Assembly (NCBI GenBank): GCA_003212315.1
Contig: QCQB01000003.1
Location: forward strand, 62,001 to 126,000
Reading direction: 5' to 3'
Length of the DNA stretch: 64,000 nucleotides
From: SAR116 cluster bacterium AG-447-C21
GTDB lineage: Bacteria > Pseudomonadota > Alphaproteobacteria > Thalassobaculales > Thalassobaculaceae
Shown: positions 29,326-38,287 of the stretch, one piece after another
Layout of the letters: every line of letters begins with the position of its first letter
How positions within the stretch are numbered: position 1 is the stretch's first letter
Notes under the pieces: model-generated
The model's database searches: none
What the model saw: only the letters and a program-made list of their open reading frames with translations
Told to the model about the DNA's origin: nothing
Made by a program: the position numbers and the translations under genes

Positions 29326-31154
29326 GGGTTCCAGTCCTGGTAGTGTTCTAAAAATAATTTGGCTGATATAAAGCTAAATAGATTTTTAGAGAAGCTATTA
29401 TCGGTCAGGTCAGAATTAAGATACGACTCTATTTTATCTTTTCTTACTATATCAAAAATAGGTCCATCTGCCATTAAGTGCTCCCGCGTGACTTTATCTT
29501 TCCTGTCGACCAAATGATCGATTGGGGCGTTGAAACCTCTTTTACGTTTATCCCATAGTACATTATCGGAAACAAAACCGGTCCCAGCAGCGCGTAAAAG
29601 ATATTTGACATATCCATTTTTGATTAAAAGCTCTGGGGGAATTTGGAAAAGGAATTCTGCTAAATCTCTATCGAGATATGGCGAACGATTTTCTACAGAA
29701 TAGTACATAGAGTTTCTATCGTCCTCATGTAAGATCACGGGTATAGTTTCATGACGGATCTCATTTAACATTCGGTTTCTCAGCAGGTTATTTGAATATT
29801 CGGATTCCTCAAAAGTTTCCTCGAACGGATCATGCAACCACGCATTGAAAGTTTCCGAATTTAAAAATATGTGACCTCTCTCAAGTGGGTTTTTAAAAAA
29901 AACCAGAGGGTCTTGAAGTACAGGGTTTTGCACGTAAGCACCGTAACTCTTTTGCCAATCTGATTGAAGATCAGTAAAAGAATTTTTATTTTTCATCTCA
30001 GCCAACCAAAAGGAATAATGGTCGTAGTAGCCAGTGAATAATTCATCAGCGCCATTCCCTGAAATGGCTACGCGGCAACCTGCTTCGGATATGGCTTCAG
30101 ACATGAAAGAATGCAGATAGTATGTGAGCGTTGCTACTGGCATATCGTGATATGCAACAAGGTCTTTTAACCTCTCAAAAAAACCTTTCGTACTCGTCTG
30201 TGTTCGATGATTAGAGCACCCTAGGAACTCTATTTGGGATTCAATATTGGTACGTTCATTATAGCGTTCGTCATCATCTATTATTGAAAAAGTCTTGATA
30301 TCAGGGCCAAATTCTTTTGTTGCTATACCTGCTATTGTTGAGGAATCTATTCCGCCAGAAAGGCAGAACGCTATGGGCATATCGGAACGCATTCTTATTT
30401 TTACAGAATTGATAAGACGTTCCTTAACACCATGGATGGCCTCGACCTCAGTAATTTGCGATGGGTCATAACTTAATGACCAATAACATATAGTTTGTAT
30501 CTTCTGAGTTGCTGTAATTCTAATAAAATGAGCTGCGGGTACTTCATTTATATTTTCAAAATATGTTGCAGGTTTTTTGTATAACGATTTATAGCCGTTC
30601 ACTAGATACCGCTTGATTTGTCTCTCATTAATTTGTGGTTTACGCCCTGCTAAAGTGGCTAAAAATTTTGGTTCTGAACCAAAGTACAGGGTGTTGTCAT
30701 GGGTCCAGGTATAAAGTGGTTTTTCTCCAAATCTATCGCGACATAATATCAATTGCTCTCTGGCTGTATCGACGAGAGCGAAAGCCCACATCCCTTCCAT
30801 TTTATTGAGGGAGGCTTCTCCCCACTGTTGCCAGGCGGCTAACATTACTTCGGTATCAGATTTTGTGGAGAATGTATGTCCAAAAGATATCAGGGTTCTT
30901 CTAAGTTCAACATAATTATATAATTCACCATTAGTTATGATTGTTAAATTGCCTCTGGTGAATGGCTGCATTGATTGCGGTGTTGGATCTACAATTCCGA
31001 GGCGGGAGAAAAGCAAAGTTACAATTTTCCCACCAAAAGAAATCGGTTTAAATGCCGCGCCATCGGGGCCTCTTTTTCTCATAAGGTCCAGACAGAGGTT
31101 AATTTTATTCTTATCAAGTCCTTTGAGGCTAATTGCTCCAGCTATCCCACACAT
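29322..31154 (-). CDS. asnB: Asparagine synthase (glutamine-hydrolysing)-like amidotransferase
   Basis: MCGIAGAIS Ntn nucleophile Cys; RGPDGAAF; IAFCLSGGIDSSTIAGIA PP-loop; SGNGADELFTGYYDHY. Confidence 0.92.
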   Translation of the reverse strand: MCGIAGAISLKGLDKNKINLCLDLMRKRGPDGAAFKPISFGGKIVTLLFSRLGIVDPTPQSMQPFTRGNLTIITNGELYNYVELRRTLISFGHTFSTKSDTEVMLAAWQQWGEASLNKMEGMWAFALVDTAREQLILCRDRFGEKPLYTWTHDNTLYFGSEPKFLATLAGRKPQINERQIKRYLVNGYKSLYKKPATYFENINEVPAAHFIRITATQKIQTICYWSLSYDPSQITEVEAIHGVKERLINSVKIRMRSDMPIAFCLSGGIDSSTIAGIATKEFGPDIKTFSIIDDDERYNERTNIESQIEFLGCSNHRTQTSTKGFFERLKDLVAYHDMPVATLTYYLHSFMSEAISEAGCRVAISGNGADELFTGYYDHYSFWLAEMKNKNSFTDLQSDWQKSYGAYVQNPVLQDPLVFFKNPLERGHIFLNSETFNAWLHDPFEETFEESEYSNNLLRNRMLNEIRHETIPVILHEDDRNSMYYSVENRSPYLDRDLAEFLFQIPPELLIKNGYVKYLLRAAGTGFVSDNVLWDKRKRGFNAPIDHLVDRKDKVTREHLMADGPIFDIVRKDKIESYLNSDLTDNSFSKNLFSFISAKLFLEHYQDWNP

Positions 31155-31178
31155 ATCTTTATGTTCTCATCAACTAGT

Positions 31179-32192
31179 CTACGAGAAATGCTCATTGGAG
31201 AAGAGCTCACCAATTTGGATTGAGTTTTTTAATGTTTTTCCCAAAACTTGATGCTCCAAGCCTGGACGAAATCCGTTCCCGGGTCGAATCCACATAATGT
31301 CGTTATACACTATAGTATCACCCGCTTCGATATTTCTGGCCGCAGCAATTGATCGTCGAACAGGAGGTTCGGTATTGCGCTCTATTTCACAAGGGTCCAG
31401 AGACCCAGTTCCCAAAAGTATTTCAGTATCTCTTATTTTTGTTACTAATTCCGCCATCGAGGTTGGATCTGCTGATAACTGGTGGTCTCTAAATTCTGAG
31501 TAATTTCTATCGATTGTGAAGTGCTTTTCAATAATTCTTGCTCCGGCTGCGACAGCGAGAATAGCCGCCTCGTTTCCTATGGTATGGTCCGAATATCCAA
31601 TTGTGGTTGATGGAAATTTTTCAGCAAGTGTCCTGATGGCTGATAGATTAGCATCAGAGGGGTTAACAGGGTAAGCCGAGACGCAATGCAGCAAAGCTAA
31701 GCCGGAGTAGGAGGTTCTCATGGGTCTATTGTTCTTAATCAAAGAGGCAGAAAATTTGATTTGTTCTTCATCAGCAAAACCGGTGGATAAAATTATTGGT
31801 TTATCGCTTTTTGATACCAACTCTATTAAGGGGTAAAATGTATTATCACCAGAAGCAATTTTCAATGCATCTACTATTTTAATCAAAAAGGTTGCACTAG
31901 GCATGTCAAGCGGCGTCGATATAAATAGCAAACCATTATTTCTAGCCCGAACAGCAAGTTCTTCGAAGTTTTCCGTAGTTAGTTCAAAACCTTTCATGCG
32001 ATTGAACCTATCGACGTCACCAGGAGACACGAATGTTTCGGTTTTAAAAGTTTGAAACTTTACAGCGTCCACGCCCGCATCAGCGGCTTTGTCTACAAGT
32101 TGTCGGCCAAGTTCAACGGACCCCTCGTGATTATTCCCAATTTCAGCGACAATCATTACCTTGTCACGGGTATCCAAATTCCCAATTTTCAC
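31179..32192 (-). CDS. N-acetylneuraminate synthase/NeuB family (sialic/nonulosonic acid synthase), with SAF-like C-terminus
   Basis: VMIVAEIGNNHEGSVELGRQLVDKAADAGVDAVKFQTFKTE, TIGYSDHTIGNEA, RIIEKHFTIDRNYSEFRDHQLSADP, RSIAAARNIEAGDTI. Confidence 0.92.
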   Translation of the reverse strand: MKIGNLDTRDKVMIVAEIGNNHEGSVELGRQLVDKAADAGVDAVKFQTFKTETFVSPGDVDRFNRMKGFELTTENFEELAVRARNNGLLFISTPLDMPSATFLIKIVDALKIASGDNTFYPLIELVSKSDKPIILSTGFADEEQIKFSASLIKNNRPMRTSYSGLALLHCVSAYPVNPSDANLSAIRTLAEKFPSTTIGYSDHTIGNEAAILAVAAGARIIEKHFTIDRNYSEFRDHQLSADPTSMAELVTKIRDTEILLGTGSLDPCEIERNTEPPVRRSIAAARNIEAGDTIVYNDIMWIRPGNGFRPGLEHQVLGKTLKNSIQIGELFSNEHFS

Positions 32193-32298
32193 ACGACCCC
32201 CTATCTTTAATTTAATATTCCGATAATCACTTTAAATCTTATTATTGTCGCTGTCATCGGGGCATGTAAAAATGAGATTATGATTTCATTGACTTTTA

Positions 32299-32316
32299 TT
32301 GTGTCAATCAACACAA
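32299..32316. promoter_or_regulatory. 18-bp perfect inverted repeat TTGTGT-N6-ACACAA in the divergent neuB/UDP-sugar dehydrogenase intergenic region
   Basis: Sequence ttgtgtcaatcaacacaa; arms are exact reverse complements. Confidence 0.4.
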
Positions 32317-32352
32317 GATTAAACAATTAATGAATTTAAAGTAGGGTATACT

Positions 32353-33636
32353 GTGTCAGAAAGTGCAATTGCTATTGTTGGGGTTGGCTATGTGGGTTTG
32401 CCTTTGGCTGTTGGCCTAGCGAATCATCATGATGACGTCATTGCTTTTGATGTAAATGGAAAGCGAATAATGGATTTAATTGCGGGAGTTGATAAAAACG
32501 ATCCGACGAGCTGTAAAACAATCTTTCCAACATCACTAGAATTCACATCTGATGTAGGCAATATTAATAGAGCAAGTGTTTACATTATCACTGTTCCAAC
32601 CCCAATAGATAGTAACAGACTTCCAGATTTAACGCTCCTCAAAAATAGCTGTACAATGATAGCCTCAGTAATATCAAAGGGTGACCTTGTTATTGTCGAA
32701 TCGACCGTTTATCCCGGGGTCACAGAGGAAATCTGCGGCCCATTGATCCAAGAAGTATCCGGTTTGCTTATGGGGGAGGAGTTTTATCTTGGCTATTCCC
32801 CAGAGCGTATAAATCCTGGAGACATCGATAATAATTTAGAATCGGTAGTAAAAATTATTGCGGCCCAGGATCCAGAAACCCTAGAAAGAATTGAAGCCAT
32901 TTATGCTCCGGTCATTACTGCAGGTCTTCATCTAGCTGAAACTATACAGGTTGCTGAAGCTGCAAAGATTGTCGAAAATGTGCAACGAGATCTAAATATA
33001 GCGTTGATGAATGAACTCGCAATGATATTTGATCGAATGGGGATACGGACGGCAGATGTATTAAATGCTGCAGCAACCAAATGGAACTTTCAAAAGTTCA
33101 CTCCTGGACTTGTTGGCGGGCATTGCATAGGGGTTGATCCTTATTACTTAATCTCGAAAGCCGAAGGACTGGGCTACTATCCAGAGCTAATTAGGGCAGC
33201 GAGGCGATTGAATAATGGATTGGCAGGCCATGTCAGCCAAAAAACGGTTGAGTTGATAGTGAGTTCTGGTCGTTCAATGAATGATTGTAGTATTGGTGTC
33301 CTTGGGCTTACTTTTAAAGAAAACGTTTCTGATGTAAGAAATAGTCAGTCTCCGATAATAGTGCATGAACTGGGTCGATATGGTGCGACTGTTGTTTGCC
33401 ATGATCCTTATGCGGATCATAAAAGTTTGCTTGATAACTATAGTATCCAGGTAGGCCCTCTAGAGATGCTCAGCGAATTAGATGCTTTAATTGTCATCGT
33501 CCCTCATTCGACTTATTTAGAAATGCCAATAAACCAGTTGACCTCCATGCTAAAAAAAGATGGAGTTTTTATTGATGTCAAATCGGCATTTGATCCAAAA
33601 ATGATATCGGAATCAGTTCGATATTGGAGTCTTTAG
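32353..33636 (+). CDS. Nucleotide-sugar dehydrogenase, TviB/WbpO-like (GTG start)
   Basis: IAIVGVGYVGLPLAVGLANH, VPTPIDSNRLPDL, VESTVYPGVTEEICGPL, GGHCIGVDPYYLI. Confidence 0.92.
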   Translation: MSESAIAIVGVGYVGLPLAVGLANHHDDVIAFDVNGKRIMDLIAGVDKNDPTSCKTIFPTSLEFTSDVGNINRASVYIITVPTPIDSNRLPDLTLLKNSCTMIASVISKGDLVIVESTVYPGVTEEICGPLIQEVSGLLMGEEFYLGYSPERINPGDIDNNLESVVKIIAAQDPETLERIEAIYAPVITAGLHLAETIQVAEAAKIVENVQRDLNIALMNELAMIFDRMGIRTADVLNAAATKWNFQKFTPGLVGGHCIGVDPYYLISKAEGLGYYPELIRAARRLNNGLAGHVSQKTVELIVSSGRSMNDCSIGVLGLTFKENVSDVRNSQSPIIVHELGRYGATVVCHDPYADHKSLLDNYSIQVGPLEMLSELDALIVIVPHSTYLEMPINQLTSMLKKDGVFIDVKSAFDPKMISESVRYWSL

Positions 33637-33695
33637 AACGTGGTTAAAAATAAAAATTTAAGATAAAAGAAATCTACATCGTAAGGCTAACGACC

Positions 33696-34295
33696 ATGTC
33701 ACATACAAAAAACTATCTCGATCAGGTGATTGAGATAGCCAACAGTTTAGATTGTGTTGAAATTGAGCGTATGGCTAACATTATTGCCGATGTTCGCAAT
33801 CGTGGAGGACGTTTATTTTTTCTTGGAGTTGGCGGTAGCGCGGCTAATTGCAGCCATGCAGTGAATGATTTTAGAAAGTTATGTGGGATAGAAGCCTACT
33901 CGCCTGTTGATAATGTTGCGGAGCTCACGGCAAGGACAAATGACGAAGGTTGGGATACAGTATTCGCCGAATGGCTGCGGACTAGCAACGCTAATGCAAA
34001 TGATGCTGTTTGCGTTTTTTCTGTGGGTGGTGGCGACGTGGTCCGAAACATCAGTCCAAATATTGTCGTTGCTCTGGACGAAGCAAAAGCTCGTAATTTA
34101 ACAATTATTGGGATAGTTGGACGTGATGGGGGTTATACCAAAAAAGTAGGTGATGTGGTTATAGTAGTTCCTGTAGTTGATGAAAACTTGATAACGCCAC
34201 ATAGTGAGGCTTTTCAAGCTGTGATATGGCATGCTTTAGCGAGCCACCCCGTCTTGATGATGGAGAAGAATAAGTGGGAAGGTGTAGAGAGCTAA
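33696..34295 (+). CDS. SIS-domain phosphosugar isomerase (GmhA-like)
   Basis: GGRLFFLGVGGSAANCSHAVNDFRK, DAVCVFSVGGGD, IGIVGRDGGYTKK. Confidence 0.85.
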   Translation: MSHTKNYLDQVIEIANSLDCVEIERMANIIADVRNRGGRLFFLGVGGSAANCSHAVNDFRKLCGIEAYSPVDNVAELTARTNDEGWDTVFAEWLRTSNANANDAVCVFSVGGGDVVRNISPNIVVALDEAKARNLTIIGIVGRDGGYTKKVGDVVIVVPVVDENLITPHSEAFQAVIWHALASHPVLMMEKNKWEGVES

Positions 34296-34349
34296 CAGTA
34301 TCCTCTCTCTGGTATGTGAATCTTTTTTTAAAAGGATATTGTCCAGATC

Positions 34350-35330
34350 ATGGATGTTTACCAAGTTCCCAAACGGTCGATTATTTTGATAAAAGTTTTT
34401 ATAAGTTTAGCTATTTTAGCGATACTTTTTGCACTAACGGACGTGACTAAAATGTTATCTGTGATGATGGATATTAACCCATTAATCATTTTGTTCTCAG
34501 TTTTTTTGTGTTTTTCTCAGATGGTATTAGCAGGGGTTCGATGGCATACCATTGGGGTCAGAACTGGTGATTTTTTTGACTTTTTTACCACAATAAAAAT
34601 CAATTCTGCAGCAATGTTTTCCAATCAGATTTTACCCACTTCGATCGGTGGTGACCTGGTCAAAACTGCTTTGGCTCGACAAGGAGGATTAGCTTTAGGA
34701 AGAGCCATAAGAACTGTGCTATTAGATCGTATTACTGGTCTAATATCTTTAATATTCCTTTTAGCCGCTACTTGCTTTTTTTCTGAAAACTATGTTCCAA
34801 AAGAATGGGGCTTAAATGGGATTCAATTTATAATTGTACCAATTTTGAGTTTCCTTTTGGTTGTCCTTTATAATGGTGCGAAGATCTCAACATTATGTCA
34901 AAGATTTAACTATTTAAAGTGGAGTATAAAGTTTTTAAATGATGCGAGTGCTTTATTTAGGTCGGGATGGACGGCCGTTTACACGGTTTGCATTAGTGTT
35001 TTTATTCACTCTATAGGTGCACTATGTGTGTGGATTTTGGCTTTAGAACTTGGTTTGAATATTAATTATATCATCGTTTTAGCTTTTTTACCCCTCATTA
35101 GCCTTGCACAACTTATACCTGTATCCATCGCTGGGTGGGGAGTAAGAGAGGGCGCCGTCGTTTCTCTCTTTGCTCTTATGGGCGTGGATCCCTCTATTTC
35201 GTTAGTTGTATCATTACTCTGGGGAACCTCAATTGTTCTAGCAGCACTTCTTTCCGGTTTAATTTGGATCTTTATGCGGTCTGGGAACGAGAACTTGAGG
35301 GATATACGAACTAGTGAATTTTATAATTGA
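34350..35330 (+). CDS. Lysylphosphatidylglycerol synthase TM-region/UPF0104 (YbhN-like) flippase-like membrane protein
   Basis: Multiple TM segments; SIGGDLVKTALARQGGLALGRAIRTVLLDRITGL; PVSIAGWGVREGAVVSLF. Confidence 0.85.
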   Translation: MDVYQVPKRSIILIKVFISLAILAILFALTDVTKMLSVMMDINPLIILFSVFLCFSQMVLAGVRWHTIGVRTGDFFDFFTTIKINSAAMFSNQILPTSIGGDLVKTALARQGGLALGRAIRTVLLDRITGLISLIFLLAATCFFSENYVPKEWGLNGIQFIIVPILSFLLVVLYNGAKISTLCQRFNYLKWSIKFLNDASALFRSGWTAVYTVCISVFIHSIGALCVWILALELGLNINYIIVLAFLPLISLAQLIPVSIAGWGVREGAVVSLFALMGVDPSISLVVSLLWGTSIVLAALLSGLIWIFMRSGNENLRDIRTSEFYN

Positions 35331-36430
35331 TAAAACTCATTAATCGACTCTGATACAAATTTTATCTGACCATTGGTCAGGTACTGATGGTGCGGCAGTG
35401 CCAAAACTTCGTCTGCTTGCTTTTCTGCAACAGGAAAATCACCCCGTTTATAATTATACTGTTTTGCCGCTGGTTGAAGATGAAGGGCTTTGGCGTAATA
35501 AACAAGTGTTTGTATTCCACGTCCATCAAGGAATTCTTTCAACTTATCTCGCCTTTTCGCTTGAATTATGAACATCACAAAAGCATTTTGCTCGTGCGGT
35601 TTGCATGTTGGTATAAATACTTCTTTAGCTTGAATTAACTCTCTGTAAAGGTTGACATTATTTCTTCGCTTATCGATTACACCGCAGAGTTTTTCCATTC
35701 GGTAGAGTAAAACTGCGGCATGTAATACATCGAGTCGGGAATTTACCCCATATTCGACACACGTATCTCTGTCTATTAAACCATGGTTCCTATAAACTCT
35801 GACTTTATCGGCTATTTCTTTGTCGTCGGTAATTAGGAAACCTGCATCTCCAACAGCATTCATTGCTTTTAGAGGGTGGCCAGAAAAGGTGCCCACCTTC
35901 CCAAATGTTCCCGCATGTTGTCCGTAATAATAAGCGCCCATACACTGGCATGAGTCCTCTATAACCATAAGGTTATTCTGTTTGGCAATTTTATTAATTT
36001 CGTGCATATCGGAAATTCGGCCTGTCCAATGAACGGGCATAATAGCTTTAGTTCTACTTGTTATTTTTTTATTGATTTTGAGTGGATCAATATTCTGATC
36101 TTTCCCAACGTCAACATATACAGGAGTTGCTCCAACATGTGCTATGGCTGCCGTTGTCGCTATGAAGGATATTGGAGACGTTATAACTTCATCTCCTTTC
36201 CCTATTCCCATTGCGTGCAATCCGATCATTAATGCGTCTGTGCCGGAGTTTAGTCCTATGCAATGTTTACTCTTCGTATATTGAGCTACACGTTCCTCGA
36301 AATCTGCAAGTTCTGGTGTCAGGACGAGGTTTCCACTTTCCAGCACCCTTTCCACGCAGGATAAAAGCTCGTCCTTTTCCTCCTGATAGCGTTCTTTTAG
36401 GTCAATAAGAGGTACCTTGAACTCAGCCAT
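35321..36430 (-). CDS. DegT/DnrJ/EryC1/StrS aminotransferase, paralog 1
   Basis: GLNSGTDALMIGLHAMGIGKGDEVITSPISFIATTAAI; FSGHPLKAMNAVGDAGFL. Confidence 0.92.
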   Translation of the reverse strand: MAEFKVPLIDLKERYQEEKDELLSCVERVLESGNLVLTPELADFEERVAQYTKSKHCIGLNSGTDALMIGLHAMGIGKGDEVITSPISFIATTAAIAHVGATPVYVDVGKDQNIDPLKINKKITSRTKAIMPVHWTGRISDMHEINKIAKQNNLMVIEDSCQCMGAYYYGQHAGTFGKVGTFSGHPLKAMNAVGDAGFLITDDKEIADKVRVYRNHGLIDRDTCVEYGVNSRLDVLHAAVLLYRMEKLCGVIDKRRNNVNLYRELIQAKEVFIPTCKPHEQNAFVMFIIQAKRRDKLKEFLDGRGIQTLVYYAKALHLQPAAKQYNYKRGDFPVAEKQADEVLALPHHQYLTNGQIKFVSESINEFYQL

Positions 36431-37583
36431 AATTATTATCTCTATAAAAAGACCTAACTGTTTCGATCACATAATTTTGCTCTACGTCGCTAATGTGTTG
36501 ATCCACTGGGAAGCTTATACACTCGTTGGCATGTCTGTCGGTTACAGGGAAATCACCTTTTTTGTACTCTAAATGTGCAAGCGCGGGCTGCTGATACAGA
36601 GGAATAGGGTAATGTATTTTGGCCTCTATTCCCTTTTTTAAGCAATAATCAAGTAATCCATCTCTGTTTTGGGCGAATACCATATAAAGTAGAAAAACAT
36701 TTTTAGTGTTTGGTTGTCGGGGTGGTAACTGTACTTCAGGGATATTTGAAAAGCCATCATCGTAAATTTTTGCTTTTTGGGCGCGGACACTGACTATGGA
36801 CTCCACTTGTCTAACCATCCATTTTCCAACAATAGCTTGAACCGAATCTAATCGGGAATTGTATCCAAAAACCTGCATTTCATCACGGTTCTTCAGTCCA
36901 TGGTTCCGGAGAAGCCTAGCCTGCGTATTCATTTCATCATCATTTGTCACAATGATACCTGCATCCCCCCATACATTGATTATTTTTAGAGGATGCATGG
37001 AAAACCCAGTGGCTACGCCCCAAGAACTTACCTGTTTCCCATCTCGTTCACCAAGCAAACTTTGACAACCATCTTCGATCACCGGTATTTGATGACAATC
37101 TGCTATCTCCATAATCTTTGGCATATCCGCTACGTCGCCAGTTAGATGAATGGGCATAATTGCCTTAGTTTTTTTTGTTATTTTTTCTTCTAGTTGTTGT
37201 ACGTCCAGACAAAATGTATCGTCACAGTCAATAAAACTTGGCGTTGCACCGACCTCTGAAATTGCTCCAACCGAAGCGTAAAATGTGTTAGCTGCTGTTA
37301 AGACTTCATCACCTGGACCGACTCCTAAAGCCTTAAGGGGTATTTTTAACGAATCAGTACCAGATCCAACTCCAATAGCATACTTGGCACCAACGGCCTC
37401 TGCAAATAACAATTCAAATTCTTCGACAGGCTTTCCAAGGGTATAATCACCACTTTTTACCAATTCTCTCAATTCTTCAAATATCGAATCTACTTCTGCA
37501 AACTGCTGCTTTAGCGGAGAGAACCTAACTTTTATGACAGGTTTTTTAGGGTTTTTTTCTTCTGCTGCGTTAATGTGAGTCAT
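36423..37583 (-). CDS. DegT/DnrJ/EryC1/StrS aminotransferase, paralog 2 (ATG at 37583 preferred)
   Basis: GVGSGTDSLKIPLKALGVGPGDEVLTAANTFYASVGAI; FSMHPLKIINVWGDAGIIV. Confidence 0.92.
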   Translation of the reverse strand: MTHINAAEEKNPKKPVIKVRFSPLKQQFAEVDSIFEELRELVKSGDYTLGKPVEEFELLFAEAVGAKYAIGVGSGTDSLKIPLKALGVGPGDEVLTAANTFYASVGAISEVGATPSFIDCDDTFCLDVQQLEEKITKKTKAIMPIHLTGDVADMPKIMEIADCHQIPVIEDGCQSLLGERDGKQVSSWGVATGFSMHPLKIINVWGDAGIIVTNDDEMNTQARLLRNHGLKNRDEMQVFGYNSRLDSVQAIVGKWMVRQVESIVSVRAQKAKIYDDGFSNIPEVQLPPRQPNTKNVFLLYMVFAQNRDGLLDYCLKKGIEAKIHYPIPLYQQPALAHLEYKKGDFPVTDRHANECISFPVDQHISDVEQNYVIETVRSFYRDNNYG

Positions 37584-37596
37584 CGAGGCCCAACGT

Positions 37597-38280
37597 TCAG
37601 TTTCTTGATGATGGTTTTTCAACAATGATTATATAACAAAAAAGTGCAGTAATGACAGATAACAATCCTGCTAAAATAGTGTCGCTAAGGAAGTGAGCCC
37701 CTGTTCCTAATCGATAAAAAGCGATACTCGTTCCAAATATCATAGAAATGATTATTCCAATTTTTCTCTGCATACCAGATAACAGGAGTGGAAAGGCGAT
37801 GGTCGCAAATGCAAACGCAACATCACCAGAAACAAAAGAACAATTTTGGGCGCATTGGTCGCTTGGAAAGTAGGCAGGAGAAAAAATTTTGTCGCCACCG
37901 AATTCGATTATATTCTTTGGCCGTGCTCGGCCAATAAATTCCTTTAGAAGACCGTTTACAATTAATCCTGGACCTAATGAAAAAGTTAAAGCAATAAAAA
38001 TTACATTCCTTATTGACCAGCCTATGTATTGGCCGTTCGAAAGAATGCTCAGGGCAGTAAGGGCTGCTAGTATCATGACTAAGTATTTTATCGATGGCCT
38101 CACCCAAGCATCCATAAAACTATGAATTAGGGAATTACGCAGTAGAAAACTATTCTCGCCTTCAAAAAATAATGATGCAAACAGTAAATCTATTTCTGGT
38201 AATGTAATAAATAGAATTGAACAACCGATCGTTATGATAAGTGCCAATTTCAAACTGAAATGATGGGATGAATATAGCAA
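37597..38280 (-). CDS. PAP2-family membrane phosphatase
   Basis: GRARPKNIIEFGG; CSFVSGDVAFAFA; RLGTGAHFLSDTILAG (PAP2 motifs, KxxxxxxRP-like). Confidence 0.85.
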   Translation of the reverse strand: MLYSSHHFSLKLALIITIGCSILFITLPEIDLLFASLFFEGENSFLLRNSLIHSFMDAWVRPSIKYLVMILAALTALSILSNGQYIGWSIRNVIFIALTFSLGPGLIVNGLLKEFIGRARPKNIIEFGGDKIFSPAYFPSDQCAQNCSFVSGDVAFAFATIAFPLLLSGMQRKIGIIISMIFGTSIAFYRLGTGAHFLSDTILAGLLSVITALFCYIIIVEKPSSRN

Positions 38281-38287
38281 AATGTTA

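Noticed and set aside
31266-31290. GGGTCGAATCC-like tRNA T-loop signature
   Set aside because: Within the NeuB coding region and no cloverleaf can be built around it
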